Source of the DNA: Lentzea xinjiangensis
GTDB taxonomy: Bacteria > Actinomycetota > Actinomycetes > Mycobacteriales > Pseudonocardiaceae
Direction of reading: 5' to 3'
DNA length: 64,000 bases
NCBI RefSeq assembly: GCF_900110955.1
Contig: NZ_FOFR01000008.1
Location: forward strand, 1-64,000
Both the position numbers and the translations under genes were made by a program. This document shows positions 44,527 to 54,171 of the stretch, piece after piece (position 1 is the stretch's first letter; each line of letters opens with the position of its first letter). Under the pieces are notes generated by a model. It did no database searches. It saw only the letters and a list, made by a program, of their open reading frames with translations, and had not been told where the DNA came from.

Positions 44527-46056
44527 TCATCGCTCTGCGGCCCGAAGCGCTTGAGGTCGCTGCCGCCAGAGATAAAAGGCCAGTGCCGCGCCCAGGATCA
44601 TCCGCCGTCTCTGGGTGGCCGGCGACAATCGGGCGATTTGGGTGACACGCATGTGCAGGCGTCCGCTGCTGAGGTCGCGCAGGATGTTCTGCATCTGCTG
44701 GATCGCGCTGGTGCCGCCGGAGACCAGTTCCAGGACCGTGCGGGCGAGCTGCTGTTCGGACACGGTGTCCTCCAGGAGATCGAGCATGATGTCGCTCAGC
44801 TGGTCACGGAAGGTGTCCGTGATGCTCAGCTCGGGCGCCAGGTAGCGGATCGAGCCTTCGAGGTTGGCGAAGGACTTGCCCAGGACGGCGATGGCGGGGT
44901 TGGTGCGGATTCGGTGTTTGGTGGCGCTCTTGAGGATGGCGGTGAGTGTGACGCCGAGGTTCAGCTCCTCCAGCGACGCGCTCGCCACGTGCGGGACAAG
45001 GGCTTCCATGTCGTTCTGGAACGCGGCGATGTCGGCGCCGTCGGTCGCCCGGCCCAGGTCGGTCCAGGCCCGGGCCAGTCCTTGGCCGTCGTTCATGGCG
45101 ACGTTGGTCAGGACCAGCAGGATGGCCTGGCTGGTGCGGCGGTCGATGCGTCCGACCATGCCCCAGTCGATGAGCGACGCCTTTTCGCCGGGGTGGACGA
45201 AGATGTTGCCGGGGTGGGGGTCGGCGTGGAAGAACTTGGTGGTGAAGTAGCTGCGGTACATGTAGGCGAGCAGGTCGCGGCCGATGGCGAGCCGTTCGGC
45301 GTCCGGGAAGTCGGCGGGGTTGGCGTCGCGGATCGACTGGCCCGGTGCCCGGCTCTGGATCATGACGCGCGGGGTGGCCAGGAGCACTTCGGGCACGTCG
45401 AGGTGTTTGAACATGGCGACATCGGCCCGGGCACGGTCCATCTGCCGGGCTTCGAGGGTGAAGTCGAGCTCCGAGCGCATGGCGTCGAACAGCAGACCCA
45501 GCATGGCTTCGACGTCGATGACCTCGGCGAATCCGGGGGACGCCTTGGTCACCAGCTTCGCCGCCCGGCGCAGCAACGCCATGTCCTGCGTGACCAGCGG
45601 AACGATGCCGGGTCGCTGGATCTTGACCACGACCGGCCTGCCGTCGGGCTGGGTGGCGGCGTAGACCTGGGCCAGTGACGCCGCGCCCAGAGGGCGGCTG
45701 GTGTCGATGGTGCGGAACCGCCCGCGCCACCGACTTCCCAGCTCGGCGATCAGCACCGGTTCGAAGAGCGAGAACGGCTGGACGGACACGGTGTCGTGCA
45801 GCGTGCGGAACTCGGCGATCATCTCCTCGGAGACGAAGTCCGGCCGGGTGGAGAGCATCTGACCGACCTTGATGTAGAACGGACCGAGCCGTTCGAAGGC
45901 AAGGCGGACTTCGCGGGCCCGACGCTGGGCACGGCTCGGACCCTCCGCGGCGTCGTCGCCGGAGCGACCGCCGTGGTGCAGTTCGGACCGCACCACGCGG
46001 CTCAATGCGGCCACCAGGGCCCACAAGCGGTGTTCGCGCACGGTTGTGCTCTCCAT
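44527..46056 (-). CDS. UbiB/ABC1 (ADCK) family atypical kinase
   Basis: Protein-kinase-like ATPase of the family needed for ubiquinone and other isoprenoid-lipid metabolism. 509 residues: N-terminal KxGQ motif in GPFYIKVGQMLSTRPDF, Ala-rich nucleotide loop in PLGAASLAQVYAA, the lysine of VVVKIQRPG, HADPHPGNIFVHPGE (catalytic loop), LIDWGMVG (metal-binding Asp) and a C-terminal hydrophobic segment (MILGAALAFYLWRQ). ATG 46056. It follows a small coiled-coil gene on the same strand and diverges from the terpene operon. In other systems the family extracts or handles prenyl lipids, so a link to terpene or quinone chemistry here is plausible but inferred. Confidence 0.92.
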   Translation of the reverse strand: MESTTVREHRLWALVAALSRVVRSELHHGGRSGDDAAEGPSRAQRRAREVRLAFERLGPFYIKVGQMLSTRPDFVSEEMIAEFRTLHDTVSVQPFSLFEPVLIAELGSRWRGRFRTIDTSRPLGAASLAQVYAATQPDGRPVVVKIQRPGIVPLVTQDMALLRRAAKLVTKASPGFAEVIDVEAMLGLLFDAMRSELDFTLEARQMDRARADVAMFKHLDVPEVLLATPRVMIQSRAPGQSIRDANPADFPDAERLAIGRDLLAYMYRSYFTTKFFHADPHPGNIFVHPGEKASLIDWGMVGRIDRRTSQAILLVLTNVAMNDGQGLARAWTDLGRATDGADIAAFQNDMEALVPHVASASLEELNLGVTLTAILKSATKHRIRTNPAIAVLGKSFANLEGSIRYLAPELSITDTFRDQLSDIMLDLLEDTVSEQQLARTVLELVSGGTSAIQQMQNILRDLSSGRLHMRVTQIARLSPATQRRRMILGAALAFYLWRQRPQALRAAER

Positions 46057-46124
46057 CGGTTGGTCGGATCAGGCGGGGACGACGGCGAGCAGGGCGGCCC
46101 GCCGCTCCTGCACCCGCTGGGGCG

Positions 46125-46436
46125 TCAAGGCTGTGCCGGGACCGGTTCGTCGCTTCCTGAGCGCCGCGGAGTCTCGTCTGCCGCTTTCCGCAGCGCGGCG
46201 AGCTGATCGACCTTCGCGCTCAGTTCGGCCAGGGCGGCTTGCAGAGAGGCGATGTCCGCCGCCGGCTCCTCGTCGTCCTCGTCGTCGGTGTCCAAGGCCT
46301 CGCGGGCGGTGGATCGCAGGTCCTGCTCGACGTCGCGGGCGCGGTCGAGCATGTCGTCGACCATGTCTTTGGTGTCGTCGACGATGTTGCCGAGGAACCG
46401 GATGATCCCCCGGCGCTGCCGGATGGTTCGAGCCAT
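46125..46436 (-). CDS. Small acidic coiled-coil protein beside UbiB kinase
   Basis: 103 residues starting MARTIRQRRGIIRFLGNIVDD, with an acidic helix (DTKDMVDDMLDRARDVEQDL, then DTDDEDDEEPA) and a second heptad-like helix (IASLQAALAELSAKVDQLAAL). ATG 46436 is placed by a clear GGAGGAAGTC. It resembles phasin-like or scaffold proteins only in general character; no family is recognised. It lies 68 bases before the kinase gene and is probably cotranscribed, so a partner or membrane-surface role for the kinase is possible. Confidence 0.7.
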   Translation of the reverse strand: MARTIRQRRGIIRFLGNIVDDTKDMVDDMLDRARDVEQDLRSTAREALDTDDEDDEEPAADIASLQAALAELSAKVDQLAALRKAADETPRRSGSDEPVPAQP

Positions 46437-47037
46437 GACTTCCTCCGTTGCTGAAGACGGTGTCCGGAATTGACTCCTGCCGAGATGTCCAATGCGGACA
46501 ATGGTCATCCACCGGACGGCGAGAATTGATTCTATGCAGCTCGCCAGTCGACTTGAGAAGTTCTGCCAGTGGAAATCATCCCGATCGCTCAGCCACAAGC
46601 TGAAGCGGATCAAGATCTGCAAATTGCAGATTACGGAGAGTTACGCATGCTGCTCTCGTCGCTGACTTGGAGGGACATTCGGGTGTGCTTTTCCAAGCCC
46701 GAAGTAACTCGGTTGGACCTTTGCGCGCTCTGTGTCGGCTCAGCTACCTTGAGTGCACGGAGCGGGTGACTGAAAGCGAGCACCACAGGTACAGCCACCC
46801 GCTGGACAGCGCTTGGCCTCGACGCGGAGAGCGCTGCCGTTCAGCCAAGAGCGGCGCCCAGCGACGTGTCCGTCGACGGAATTTTCCCTTTCCATTCGAT
46901 TGACAGGTGCACCCCGCGCTGCGAGCCGTTGATCGGCTTTCCATGCTCGGGCAACAGCCGGGTAAAGGCATGAGAAAGTGCGTCGCTGCTTCGGTGGCGC
47001 ACGCCCGCCTACTGTGACAATTCGAGCGGAGGGTCTG
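46437..47037. other. 600-base gap of lower GC between divergent genes, no gene seen
   Basis: Divergent promoter region between the coiled-coil/kinase pair and the terpene operon. It is visibly richer in A and T than the rest of the window. Short open frames lack ribosome sites and family features. No clear palindromic operator was found. Confidence 0.5.
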
Positions 47038-48066
47038 TTGACACCCCCACTGATGCAGCAGTCGAAACATACTTTGCACTGGGCGCGTGATCTCGTGGAT
47101 CCCGCGCTGCGGGAGGCCGTGGGAAGACTGCCCGAACCGATGGCGAAAGCCGTTGGCTACCAGTTCGGCTGGGCGGACCGGCATGGTCGTCCGGTGAGCG
47201 GGTCCGCCGGCAAGGGCCTGCGGCAAGCACTGGTCCTGCTCTCGGCCGAGGCGGTCGGTGGCCGCGCGGAGTCTGCGGTGCACGCGGCGGCCGCGGTGGA
47301 ACTGGTGCACAACTTCTCGCTGGTGCACGACGACATCATCGACGGTGACGACACGCGACGGCACCGGCCGACGGTGTGGGCGTCATTCGGCGTGCCGGTG
47401 GCCACCCTCGCCGGCGACGCGATGCTCGCCTTGGCCTTCGACGTGCTGGTCTCCGTGACATCGGACCGGACGTTGGCGGCCGGCCGAGCGCTCACGTGGG
47501 CACTGCTGGAACTGGTGCGGGGGCAGAGCGACGACGTCGAGTTCGAAGACCGGCCACAAGTCGGGCACGACGAGTACATGCGAATGGTGGCGGGGAAGAC
47601 CGCCGCTCTGTTCGGCTGCGCATGCGCGGTGGGTGCCGCGATGGGTGGGGCGCCGGCCGACACCGTGGGCCATCTGCGCCGCTTCGGCCACCACCTGGGC
47701 CTGGCGTTCCAGATGGTCGACGACCTTCTCGGCATCTGGGGAGACCCTGCCGTCACCGGCAAACCCACTCGCTCGGACCTGCGGTCGCGGAAGAAGACCT
47801 TCCCGGTGATCATGGCACTCGATTCCGATTCGGGCGAGGGCCGGGCGTTCGCGGCGCTCTACCGACGGGCCGAGCCCCTGGACGAAGCGGATCTCGACGC
47901 CGCGGCCACGCTGATCGAGCGAGTGGGCGTTCGGGAACGCACGCAGGCCGAAGCCCTCCGGCACGTCGAGCTGGCGCTGAACTGCCTGCACGCGGTCGAC
48001 CCTGCGCCCGGTCCCGCCACCGAGCTGACAGCTCTCGCACACCTGGTGGCCGCCCGTGAACACTGA
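47038..48066 (+). CDS. Trans-isoprenyl diphosphate synthase (FPP/GGPP synthase type)
   Basis: Head-to-tail condensation of IPP with allylic diphosphates to feed the terpene cyclase four genes later. 342 residues: [17 protein letters not shown], the first Asp-rich motif [37 protein letters not shown] and the second, [13 protein letters not shown], then [23 protein letters not shown] 47038 is chosen because GCGGAGGG lies 4-5 bases before it; ATG 47053 in the same frame has no ribosome site and is the alternative. Chain length (C15 or C20) cannot be told with confidence. First gene of a tightly packed five-gene operon. Confidence 0.93.
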   Translation: MTPPLMQQSKHTLHWARDLVDPALREAVGRLPEPMAKAVGYQFGWADRHGRPVSGSAGKGLRQALVLLSAEAVGGRAESAVHAAAAVELVHNFSLVHDDIIDGDDTRRHRPTVWASFGVPVATLAGDAMLALAFDVLVSVTSDRTLAAGRALTWALLELVRGQSDDVEFEDRPQVGHDEYMRMVAGKTAALFGCACAVGAAMGGAPADTVGHLRRFGHHLGLAFQMVDDLLGIWGDPAVTGKPTRSDLRSRKKTFPVIMALDSDSGEGRAFAALYRRAEPLDEADLDAAATLIERVGVRERTQAEALRHVELALNCLHAVDPAPGPATELTALAHLVAAREH

Positions 48067-49375
48067 CCACACCCACCAAGACCCGTGCGGAACAGCAGCG
48101 GTGCAACCGTTGCGAGCGTGGGCAGACGTCCCAGGGATCCAGCTCGGGGACGCGATCGTGGCGACAGCGATCCATCGCTCTGGTGATGCGGGCGTTGTGT
48201 GCGGAGCGGAGCCACTGCTTTCCGCAACGCTGCGCCGTGCGGGCATTCCGGTTCATCGGGCGGTACTGCGGGTAGGCGATCCTCCGGCTGGAGCGGTTCC
48301 CGTGCGCGGTTGGTCGGCCACTGCCTCGCACGGCGGTGAGCCGTCGGTCGTGTTCGCGGCCGCGGTGCGCTGTACCCGTAGCGGCGGATCGCGCGCAGGC
48401 GAAGTTGTACGCTCGGTGGTCACCAGGTGGGCGGCCACGACTGGCCCGCGGGAGGTTCTGCTCGCCGAGCCGCGCTCGTTCTGCGCGGGCGTCGAACGAG
48501 CGATCGAGGCCGTCCGGCGGAGCCTGAGCACTGTCGACGGGCCGGTGTTCGTTCGCAAGCAGGTCGTGCACAACAGCCATGTGGTGCATGAACTCGAGGC
48601 CCTCGGTGCGGTGTTCGTCGAAGAACTCGACGACGTGCCCGAGGGTGCAACGGTGGTCTTCTCAGCACACGGCGTCTCGCCGGCGGTGCGCGCCCAGGCC
48701 GCAGAGCAGCACCTCGACGTCATCGACGCGACGTGTCCCTTGGTGAGCAAGGTCCACGCCGAGGCACTGCGCTTCACCGGGCGGGGCGACACGGTGGTGT
48801 TCATCGGCCACGCCGGGCATGAGGAAACCGAAGGCACGATGGGCCACGCCCCAGAGCGGATGCGCCTGGTCGGCAGCGTCGACGACGTCGCGAACCTCGA
48901 CGTGCCCGACCCGGAACGGGTGTCGTACCTGAGTCAGACCACGCTCGCCGTGGACGAGACCCGCGACATCGTCGCGGCGCTGCGCCACCGCTTCCCGGCG
49001 CTGCGGGGGCCCAAGTCCGACGACATCTGCTACGCCACGACCAACCGCCAGCACGCCCTGCACGCGATCGCCGCCGAGGCGGACCTGGTCCTCGTGCTGG
49101 GCTCACCCAACTCGTCCAACTCGGTGCGGCTCGTCGAGCTGTCCCGGCGTCTGGGCACCCCGGCCCACCTCATCGACGACCTCGGCGACATCCGCCCCGA
49201 ATGGGTTGCCGACGCACGCCGCGTCGGCCTCACCGCCGGCGCGTCCGCGCCACCCCAGCTGGTCACCGACGTGCTGAGCGCCCTGCGGGGACTCGGTCCT
49301 CTCCAGACCACCACCCACAGGGTCGCCACCGAAACAGTGACCTTCGCCGTCCCGCAGAAAGCGCAACGGCGGTGA
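48056..49375 (+). CDS. ispH: HMBPP reductase IspH with extra N-terminal domain
   Basis: Last MEP-pathway step, giving IPP and DMAPP; [4Fe-4S] enzyme. Three cluster Cys are in [16 protein letters not shown] (Cys143), [14 protein letters not shown] and [11 protein letters not shown]; His/Glu marks are [23 protein letters not shown] and [14 protein letters not shown]. Normal IspH starts near residue 130 of this 439-residue protein. The added N-terminus ([35 protein letters not shown]) resembles part of a nucleoside-phosphorylase-type domain, though short. GTG 48056 overlaps the prenyl synthase stop by 11 bases. Probably a cluster-dedicated copy, with the housekeeping ispH elsewhere (inference). 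Confidence 0.92.
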   Translation: MNTDHTHQDPCGTAAVQPLRAWADVPGIQLGDAIVATAIHRSGDAGVVCGAEPLLSATLRRAGIPVHRAVLRVGDPPAGAVPVRGWSATASHGGEPSVVFAAAVRCTRSGGSRAGEVVRSVVTRWAATTGPREVLLAEPRSFCAGVERAIEAVRRSLSTVDGPVFVRKQVVHNSHVVHELEALGAVFVEELDDVPEGATVVFSAHGVSPAVRAQAAEQHLDVIDATCPLVSKVHAEALRFTGRGDTVVFIGHAGHEETEGTMGHAPERMRLVGSVDDVANLDVPDPERVSYLSQTTLAVDETRDIVAALRHRFPALRGPKSDDICYATTNRQHALHAIAAEADLVLVLGSPNSSNSVRLVELSRRLGTPAHLIDDLGDIRPEWVADARRVGLTAGASAPPQLVTDVLSALRGLGPLQTTTHRVATETVTFAVPQKAQRR

Positions 49376-51204
49376 CCCGGCAGACCGCGGGGCCACCCGC
49401 GCTCCTCGGCCTCCCTTCCGGACCGGAGGAACTGCGCGACATCGCCGCCGGCGACCTGCCCGGTCTCGCCATCCGGATCCGCCGCTTCCTCGTTGACGCC
49501 GTCCTGCGGACCGGCGGGCACCTCGGCCCGAACCTCGGCGTGGTCGAGCTGACCATCGCGCTGCACCGGGTGTTCGACACCGCCCACGACCGCGTGCTGT
49601 TCGACACCGGCCACCAGGCCTACGTCCACAAGGTCCTCACCGGGCGGTGGGACCGGTTCGACACGTTGCGCCAAGCCGGCGGACTGTCCGGCTACCCCGA
49701 TCCTGCCGAATCCGAGCACGACCTGATGCGCAACTCTCACGCCTCCACGGCCCTGTCTTATGCCGATGGCCTCGCTACCGCGCTACGCCTGCGCGGGGAC
49801 ACCCGGCACGTGGTCGCCGTAGTCGGTGACGGCGCGTTGACGGGCGGAATGGCGTGGGAGGCGCTCAACAACCTCGCTGCCGCCCCGGACAGGCCCCTGG
49901 TCATCGTGCTCAACGACAACGGCCGGTCCTACGCGCCCACGGTCGGTGCGATCGCCGACCACCTCGGTGCGTTGCGGGCACGCGCCTTCGACGACGAGCG
50001 CGGCGACCCGTGGCCCGGCTTCTTCGGCATCCTCAGGCTGAGCTACCTCGGTCCGGTCGACGGGCACGACACCGCGGCCGTCGAACACGCACTGCGGCAA
50101 GCGAAAGCCTCGGGCCGCACGGTAGTCGTGCACTGCGTCACGACCAAGGGCAAAGGACACCCGCCCGCGGAGAACGACGAAGCCGACTGCCAGCACGCGG
50201 TGAACCCGCGACGAACGCCGGCGCGGGCGGGGCGGAGCTGGACCCAGGAGTTCGCCGAGGAGATCGTGGCGCTGGGAGCTCGCAACCCGGACGTCGTGTG
50301 CCTCACCGCGGCCATGCTGCGCCCCACCGGACTGCACCCGTTCGCCCGGCGGTTCCCCCACCGGGTCTTCGACGTCGGCCTCGCCGAGCAGCACGCCGTC
50401 ACCGCCGCCGCCGGCCTGGCCATGGGCGGACTGCACCCGGTGGTCGCGGTGTACTCGACGTTCCTCACCCGCGCGTTCGACCAGGTGCTGATGGACGTGG
50501 CGCTGCACGGCCTGCCGGTGACGTTCGTGCTCGACCGCGCGGGCATCACCGGCCCGGACGGCGCCAGCCACCACGGCATGTGGGACGCCTGCGTGCTGCC
50601 CGCCGTACCCGGCATCCGGATCGCCGAGCCCCGCGACCCGGCCCGGCTGAGGGAGCTCCTGCAGGAGTGCCTCACCCAGGACACGGGTCCGACGGTCCTG
50701 CGCTTCCCCAAAGGCCGAGCGGGCCCCGATCTCGAGGCGATCGGCCAGGTCGGCGGCGTCGACCTGCTGCGCGCGGACCCGTCGGCCACCGTGCTGCTGG
50801 TGGCCGTCGGAGGCCGCGCCGAAGCGTGCCTGCGCGCGGCCGACCTCGTGGCCGAATCCGGGATCGCCGTCACCGTGGCCGACCCCCGGTGGACGACCCC
50901 GCTGCCAGAGGTCCTCGGTGAGCTCGCCGCGCGACACCGCCTGACCGTGACCGTGGAGGACAACGCCGGCACCGGCGGCTTCGGCCAACGCCTCGCACAC
51001 CTGCTTTCCCGCCGGAACCACCCACCCCGGCTGCGCACACTTGCGCTGCCGACGGAGTTCCTGCCGCACGGCGAGCGCCCCGACCTGCTGCACCGGCACC
51101 ACCTCGACGCCACCGGCATCGCCGAAACCGTGCGCCACCACGTTTTCAGGGAGGACACCATGACGAACCCGCAGCAGCCCACCCATCACCACCCGGGCGG
51201 CTGA
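49372..51204 (+). CDS. dxs: 1-deoxy-D-xylulose-5-phosphate synthase
   Basis: Thiamine-diphosphate enzyme that starts the MEP pathway from pyruvate and glyceraldehyde 3-phosphate. 610 residues, slightly shorter than usual. Marks: LDxS-type start [36 protein letters not shown], thiamine motif [18 protein letters not shown] ending [19 protein letters not shown], the catalytic Glu in [14 protein letters not shown] and [11 protein letters not shown]-like [20 protein letters not shown] 49372 overlaps the ispH stop (GTGA). Rate-limiting step, so a cluster copy would raise precursor flow. It ends in a His-rich tail (PTHHHPGG). Confidence 0.95.
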   Translation: MTRQTAGPPALLGLPSGPEELRDIAAGDLPGLAIRIRRFLVDAVLRTGGHLGPNLGVVELTIALHRVFDTAHDRVLFDTGHQAYVHKVLTGRWDRFDTLRQAGGLSGYPDPAESEHDLMRNSHASTALSYADGLATALRLRGDTRHVVAVVGDGALTGGMAWEALNNLAAAPDRPLVIVLNDNGRSYAPTVGAIADHLGALRARAFDDERGDPWPGFFGILRLSYLGPVDGHDTAAVEHALRQAKASGRTVVVHCVTTKGKGHPPAENDEADCQHAVNPRRTPARAGRSWTQEFAEEIVALGARNPDVVCLTAAMLRPTGLHPFARRFPHRVFDVGLAEQHAVTAAAGLAMGGLHPVVAVYSTFLTRAFDQVLMDVALHGLPVTFVLDRAGITGPDGASHHGMWDACVLPAVPGIRIAEPRDPARLRELLQECLTQDTGPTVLRFPKGRAGPDLEAIGQVGGVDLLRADPSATVLLVAVGGRAEACLRAADLVAESGIAVTVADPRWTTPLPEVLGELAARHRLTVTVEDNAGTGGFGQRLAHLLSRRNHPPRLRTLALPTEFLPHGERPDLLHRHHLDATGIAETVRHHVFREDTMTNPQQPTHHHPGG

Positions 51205-51207
51205 GCC

Positions 51208-52335
51208 GTGCCCGCCATCCCACTGCCCCTGACCACCGCGCCGGCCCCGCCACCCGTCCTGTCCGAACGACGCAAGACGCGCCGGCTGCACGTGGGCGAA
51301 GTCGGGATCGGTAGCGACTTCCCGATCTCCGTGCAGTCGATGACCACGACGCCCACCGCCGATGTCAACGCGACCCTGCAGCAGATCGCCGAGCTGACCG
51401 CGGCCGGCTGCGACATCGTCCGCGTTGCCTGCCCGTCGGCCGACGACGCCGAAGCACTGCCGGCGATCGCGAAGAAGTCGCAGATCCCGGTGATCGCGGA
51501 CATCCACTTCCAGCCGAAGTACGTCTTCGCCGCGATCGAGGCCGGTTGTGCGGCGGTGCGGGTGAACCCTGGCAACATCCGCAAGTTCGACGACCAGGTC
51601 AAGGAGATCGCGCAAGCAGCCAAGGACCACGGCACGCCGATCCGGATCGGCGTGAACGCCGGCTCGCTGGACAAGCGCCTCATGGACAAGCACGGCAAAG
51701 CGACGCCGGAAGCGTTGGCGGAGTCGGCGATGTGGGAGGCGTCGTTGTTCGCCGAGCACGACTTCCACGACGTCAAGATCTCGGTGAAGCACAACGACCC
51801 GGTGGTCATGGTCCGCGCGTACGAGATCCTCGCCGCGCAGTGCGACTACCCGCTGCACCTCGGCGTGACCGAGGCCGGGCCTGCGTTCCAGGGCACCATC
51901 AAGTCGGCGGTGGCGTTCGGGGCACTGCTGCGCCAAGGCATCGGCGACACGATCCGCGTCTCGCTGTCCGCACCACCGGTCGAAGAGGTCAAGGTCGGCA
52001 TCCAGATCCTCCAGTCGCTCAACCTGCGGCCGCGCAAGCTGGAGATCGTGTCGTGCCCGTCGTGCGGCCGCGCGCAGGTGGACGTCTACACCCTCGCCGA
52101 ACAGGTCACCGCAGCACTGGAGGGAATGGAGATCCCGCTGCGAGTCGCGGTGATGGGCTGCGTCGTCAACGGCCCGGGAGAAGCACGCGAAGCAGACCTC
52201 GGTGTGGCGTCGGGCAACGGCAAAGGCCAGATCTTCGTCAAGGGCGAGGTCGTCAAGACGGTACCCGAGCACGCGATCGTCGAAACGCTCATCGAAGAGG
52301 CCATGCGCATCGCCGGCGACACCGCATCCGAATGA
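51208..52335 (+). CDS. ispG: HMBPP synthase (GcpE)
   Basis: Iron-sulfur enzyme making HMBPP from methylerythritol cyclodiphosphate. 375 residues: [21 protein letters not shown], barrel motifs [13 protein letters not shown] and [18 protein letters not shown], cluster Cys in [12 protein letters not shown] and [20 protein letters not shown] 51208, three bases behind dxs. It gives the cluster the third MEP enzyme along with dxs and ispH; the middle steps (dxr, ispD, E, F) are absent here and must come from the chromosome. Confidence 0.96.
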   Translation: MPAIPLPLTTAPAPPPVLSERRKTRRLHVGEVGIGSDFPISVQSMTTTPTADVNATLQQIAELTAAGCDIVRVACPSADDAEALPAIAKKSQIPVIADIHFQPKYVFAAIEAGCAAVRVNPGNIRKFDDQVKEIAQAAKDHGTPIRIGVNAGSLDKRLMDKHGKATPEALAESAMWEASLFAEHDFHDVKISVKHNDPVVMVRAYEILAAQCDYPLHLGVTEAGPAFQGTIKSAVAFGALLRQGIGDTIRVSLSAPPVEEVKVGIQILQSLNLRPRKLEIVSCPSCGRAQVDVYTLAEQVTAALEGMEIPLRVAVMGCVVNGPGEAREADLGVASGNGKGQIFVKGEVVKTVPEHAIVETLIEEAMRIAGDTASE

Positions 52336-53435
52336 CCCCTCGAGCGAAAAGCAGAGAGATGACCGACACCCAGATCACCGTCCCGCCGTTCTACTGCCCG
52401 ATCCCGCCCGCGGTGCAGGGCCAGTTCCACGAGCTGGCCGACAGTTCGATGGAGTGGGCCCAGCGAATCGGAATCTGCCCGGACCAACACCACCAAGCTC
52501 GTGTCCTCGCCTCAGCATCCGCAGAGTTCGCCGCGCGCACCGCACCGCACGGCAGCACCGACCGGCTCCGCGTCTACGCCGACTTCGTGCACTGGGCATT
52601 CGCATTCGACGACGTGCGCTGCGACGGCAAAGACCTGACGGAACTGGTTCCATTGGTCGCCCGGCTGCTGCGCATGCTCGAAGGCGTCAACCACAGACTG
52701 TGCGGCGATGACCCGTTCCTCATCGCCTTGCACGACATCGCAGTGCGGTTCCGCGACTGCGCGACCCCGGTCCAGTTCCGCCGGTGGCTCGAAGCGCACC
52801 GCCAATGGCTCTTCGGCGTCGTCCAGATCAACGCCGGCTCACGCCAAGACCACACGCTGCCACTGGAGCAGTACCTCATCGCCCGGTTCCACGACGGCGG
52901 CGGCCCAGTGGTCACGACCATGATGGAAGCAATGGAACTCGGTCCTGGCCGCGATGTCCCCGGCCACGAGATGGACTCCCCGGCCGTGCGGGCACTCACG
53001 GAGGCCTGCTGGACCATCGCGATCTGGGACAACGACCGCATCTCCCGCTACAAGGAGATCCGCGGCCGCACAGACCGATGCAACCTCGTCGACGTCCTCA
53101 TGCACGCCCACGGCTGGTCTCCTCACCGGGCACTGCAAGAGGTCGTCGCACTCAGGGACCGCGCCCTGCGCCAATTCCTCGAACTGCGAGAGCGACAACT
53201 GAGCAAAGCGAGCCCGGAGCTGCGCGATTACCTGACAGGCCTCGGCCACGTCATTCGCGGCAACATCGACTGGAGCCTCTCGGTCGCCCGCTACAACACC
53301 GTCTTCGATCCTGAGGACTGGTCGGTGGTCGAGAAACTGGCCATCGGCGCACGCGTCATCGAACAGCAAGACCTCGAAGAACGTTCTGCTCCCACGATGC
53401 CATCCATCGCCTGGTGGTGGGATCCCGAGACATGA
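52332..53435 (+). CDS. Class I terpene cyclase
   Basis: Ionises a prenyl diphosphate and cyclises it. 367 residues of all-helical fold. The Asp-rich motif is FAFDDVRCD (Asp93, 94, 98), the metal-binding triad is [12 protein letters not shown] (Asn234, Ser238, Glu242), and the C-terminal Arg-Tyr pair is in SVARYNTVF; the active-site set is complete. N-terminal [12 protein letters not shown] is typical of bacterial sesqui- and diterpene synthases. ATG 52332 overlaps the ispG stop (ATGA); ATG 52359 in frame (MTDTQ) is an alternative. It is unlike geosmin synthase (one domain only). Product not predictable. Confidence 0.93.
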   Translation: MTPRAKSREMTDTQITVPPFYCPIPPAVQGQFHELADSSMEWAQRIGICPDQHHQARVLASASAEFAARTAPHGSTDRLRVYADFVHWAFAFDDVRCDGKDLTELVPLVARLLRMLEGVNHRLCGDDPFLIALHDIAVRFRDCATPVQFRRWLEAHRQWLFGVVQINAGSRQDHTLPLEQYLIARFHDGGGPVVTTMMEAMELGPGRDVPGHEMDSPAVRALTEACWTIAIWDNDRISRYKEIRGRTDRCNLVDVLMHAHGWSPHRALQEVVALRDRALRQFLELRERQLSKASPELRDYLTGLGHVIRGNIDWSLSVARYNTVFDPEDWSVVEKLAIGARVIEQQDLEERSAPTMPSIAWWWDPET

Positions 53436-54041
53436 CGGACAGCGCCCTTCACACGCATGGCATCAAGCCTGTCCAGCTCGCGCTTCTCAGAGATATGCGC
53501 CAAGTCGGCCCGGGAGAACGCGTCGTCGAGAAGTTCGCGCATGAACCCGTCCACGTGCACGTCGCTGTTCTCGTCCACGCTCAGTGCAGTGTCCGGAAGA
53601 CCGATCAGCGACCCGACGGGTCCCTGCAGCTCGTGCGCTGGAGCCCCGTGTGCAGACACCTGGCGACGTCACAGCCATCGACGTGCGGTTGGTCGATGGC
53701 GACCACGCAATACACGGCGCGGCTGAACTTCGTCGTCGAGTACCGCGACGAGCGGACCCACCCCTACCTCGAGTGGGGCGACGGCAGTGGCCACGCCCGC
53801 TTCAACAGCGCCGGTTCGGCAGTGGGCAACGGCAAGCACAAAGGCACTCCTCACCGACCACGTACCCACGCTCGACCTCCCGCTGGCCGGCGCCGGTATC
53901 AACGCAGAAGCCCGCCATGTCAACGACGCCCTGAACCACCCGGAACCAACCTTTCCCAGTCGGGCAGGCGAATCAGTTCCCGGCAGAACCAGATCCCTGC
54001 ACCGGCTGATGAACAGCTCGGAATCGACAACCCAGACCGCC
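53436..54041. other. 600-base stretch without confident gene at right side of island
   Basis: Several open frames cross here. One on the minus strand (about 53659 to 53440) reads a protein-like GFMRELLDDAFSRADLAHI and one on plus reads [20 protein letters not shown]. None has a start with a ribosome site or a family match, so they may be remnants left by the insertion. Confidence 0.45.
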
Positions 54042-54167
54042 CGCGAGGTCGACGGCGCCGAGCGGGCCGAGTGGTGGGAGCGGGCCGTCGCGGCCTTCCC
54101 GAACTACGCCGAGTACCAGCAGAACACCGACCGGCAGATCCCGGTGTTCGTGCTCGACCCGAAGTGA
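54042..54167 (+). pseudogene. 3' fragment of F420-nitroreductase gene, right copy of the 127-bp repeat
   Basis: Codes in frame for [19 protein letters not shown] and on to VFVLDPK plus stop, the last 40 or so residues of the protein encoded at 43231, but lacks the 5' two thirds and any start. Repeat span 54042-54168 against 43531-43657; 97 terminal bases are identical. Confidence 0.95.
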
Positions 54168-54171
54168 CGGG

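Noticed and set aside
46569-46903. Short plus-strand frames in the lower-GC gap before the prenyl synthase
   Set aside because: No ribosome sites, no hydrophobic or family features, mutually overlapping.
49300-49372. Thiamine riboswitch before dxs
   Set aside because: dxs starts inside an overlap with ispH; there is no untranslated leader to hold one.
47038-53435. Geosmin, 2-methylisoborneol or hopanoid cluster
   Set aside because: The cyclase has one domain, there is no methyltransferase, encapsulin or squalene-hopene gene, and the motifs do not match those enzymes.
53291-53659. Minus-strand frame behind and overlapping the terpene cyclase
   Set aside because: Overlaps the cyclase 3' end, lacks a ribosome site and has no family; kept only as part of an unassigned stretch.
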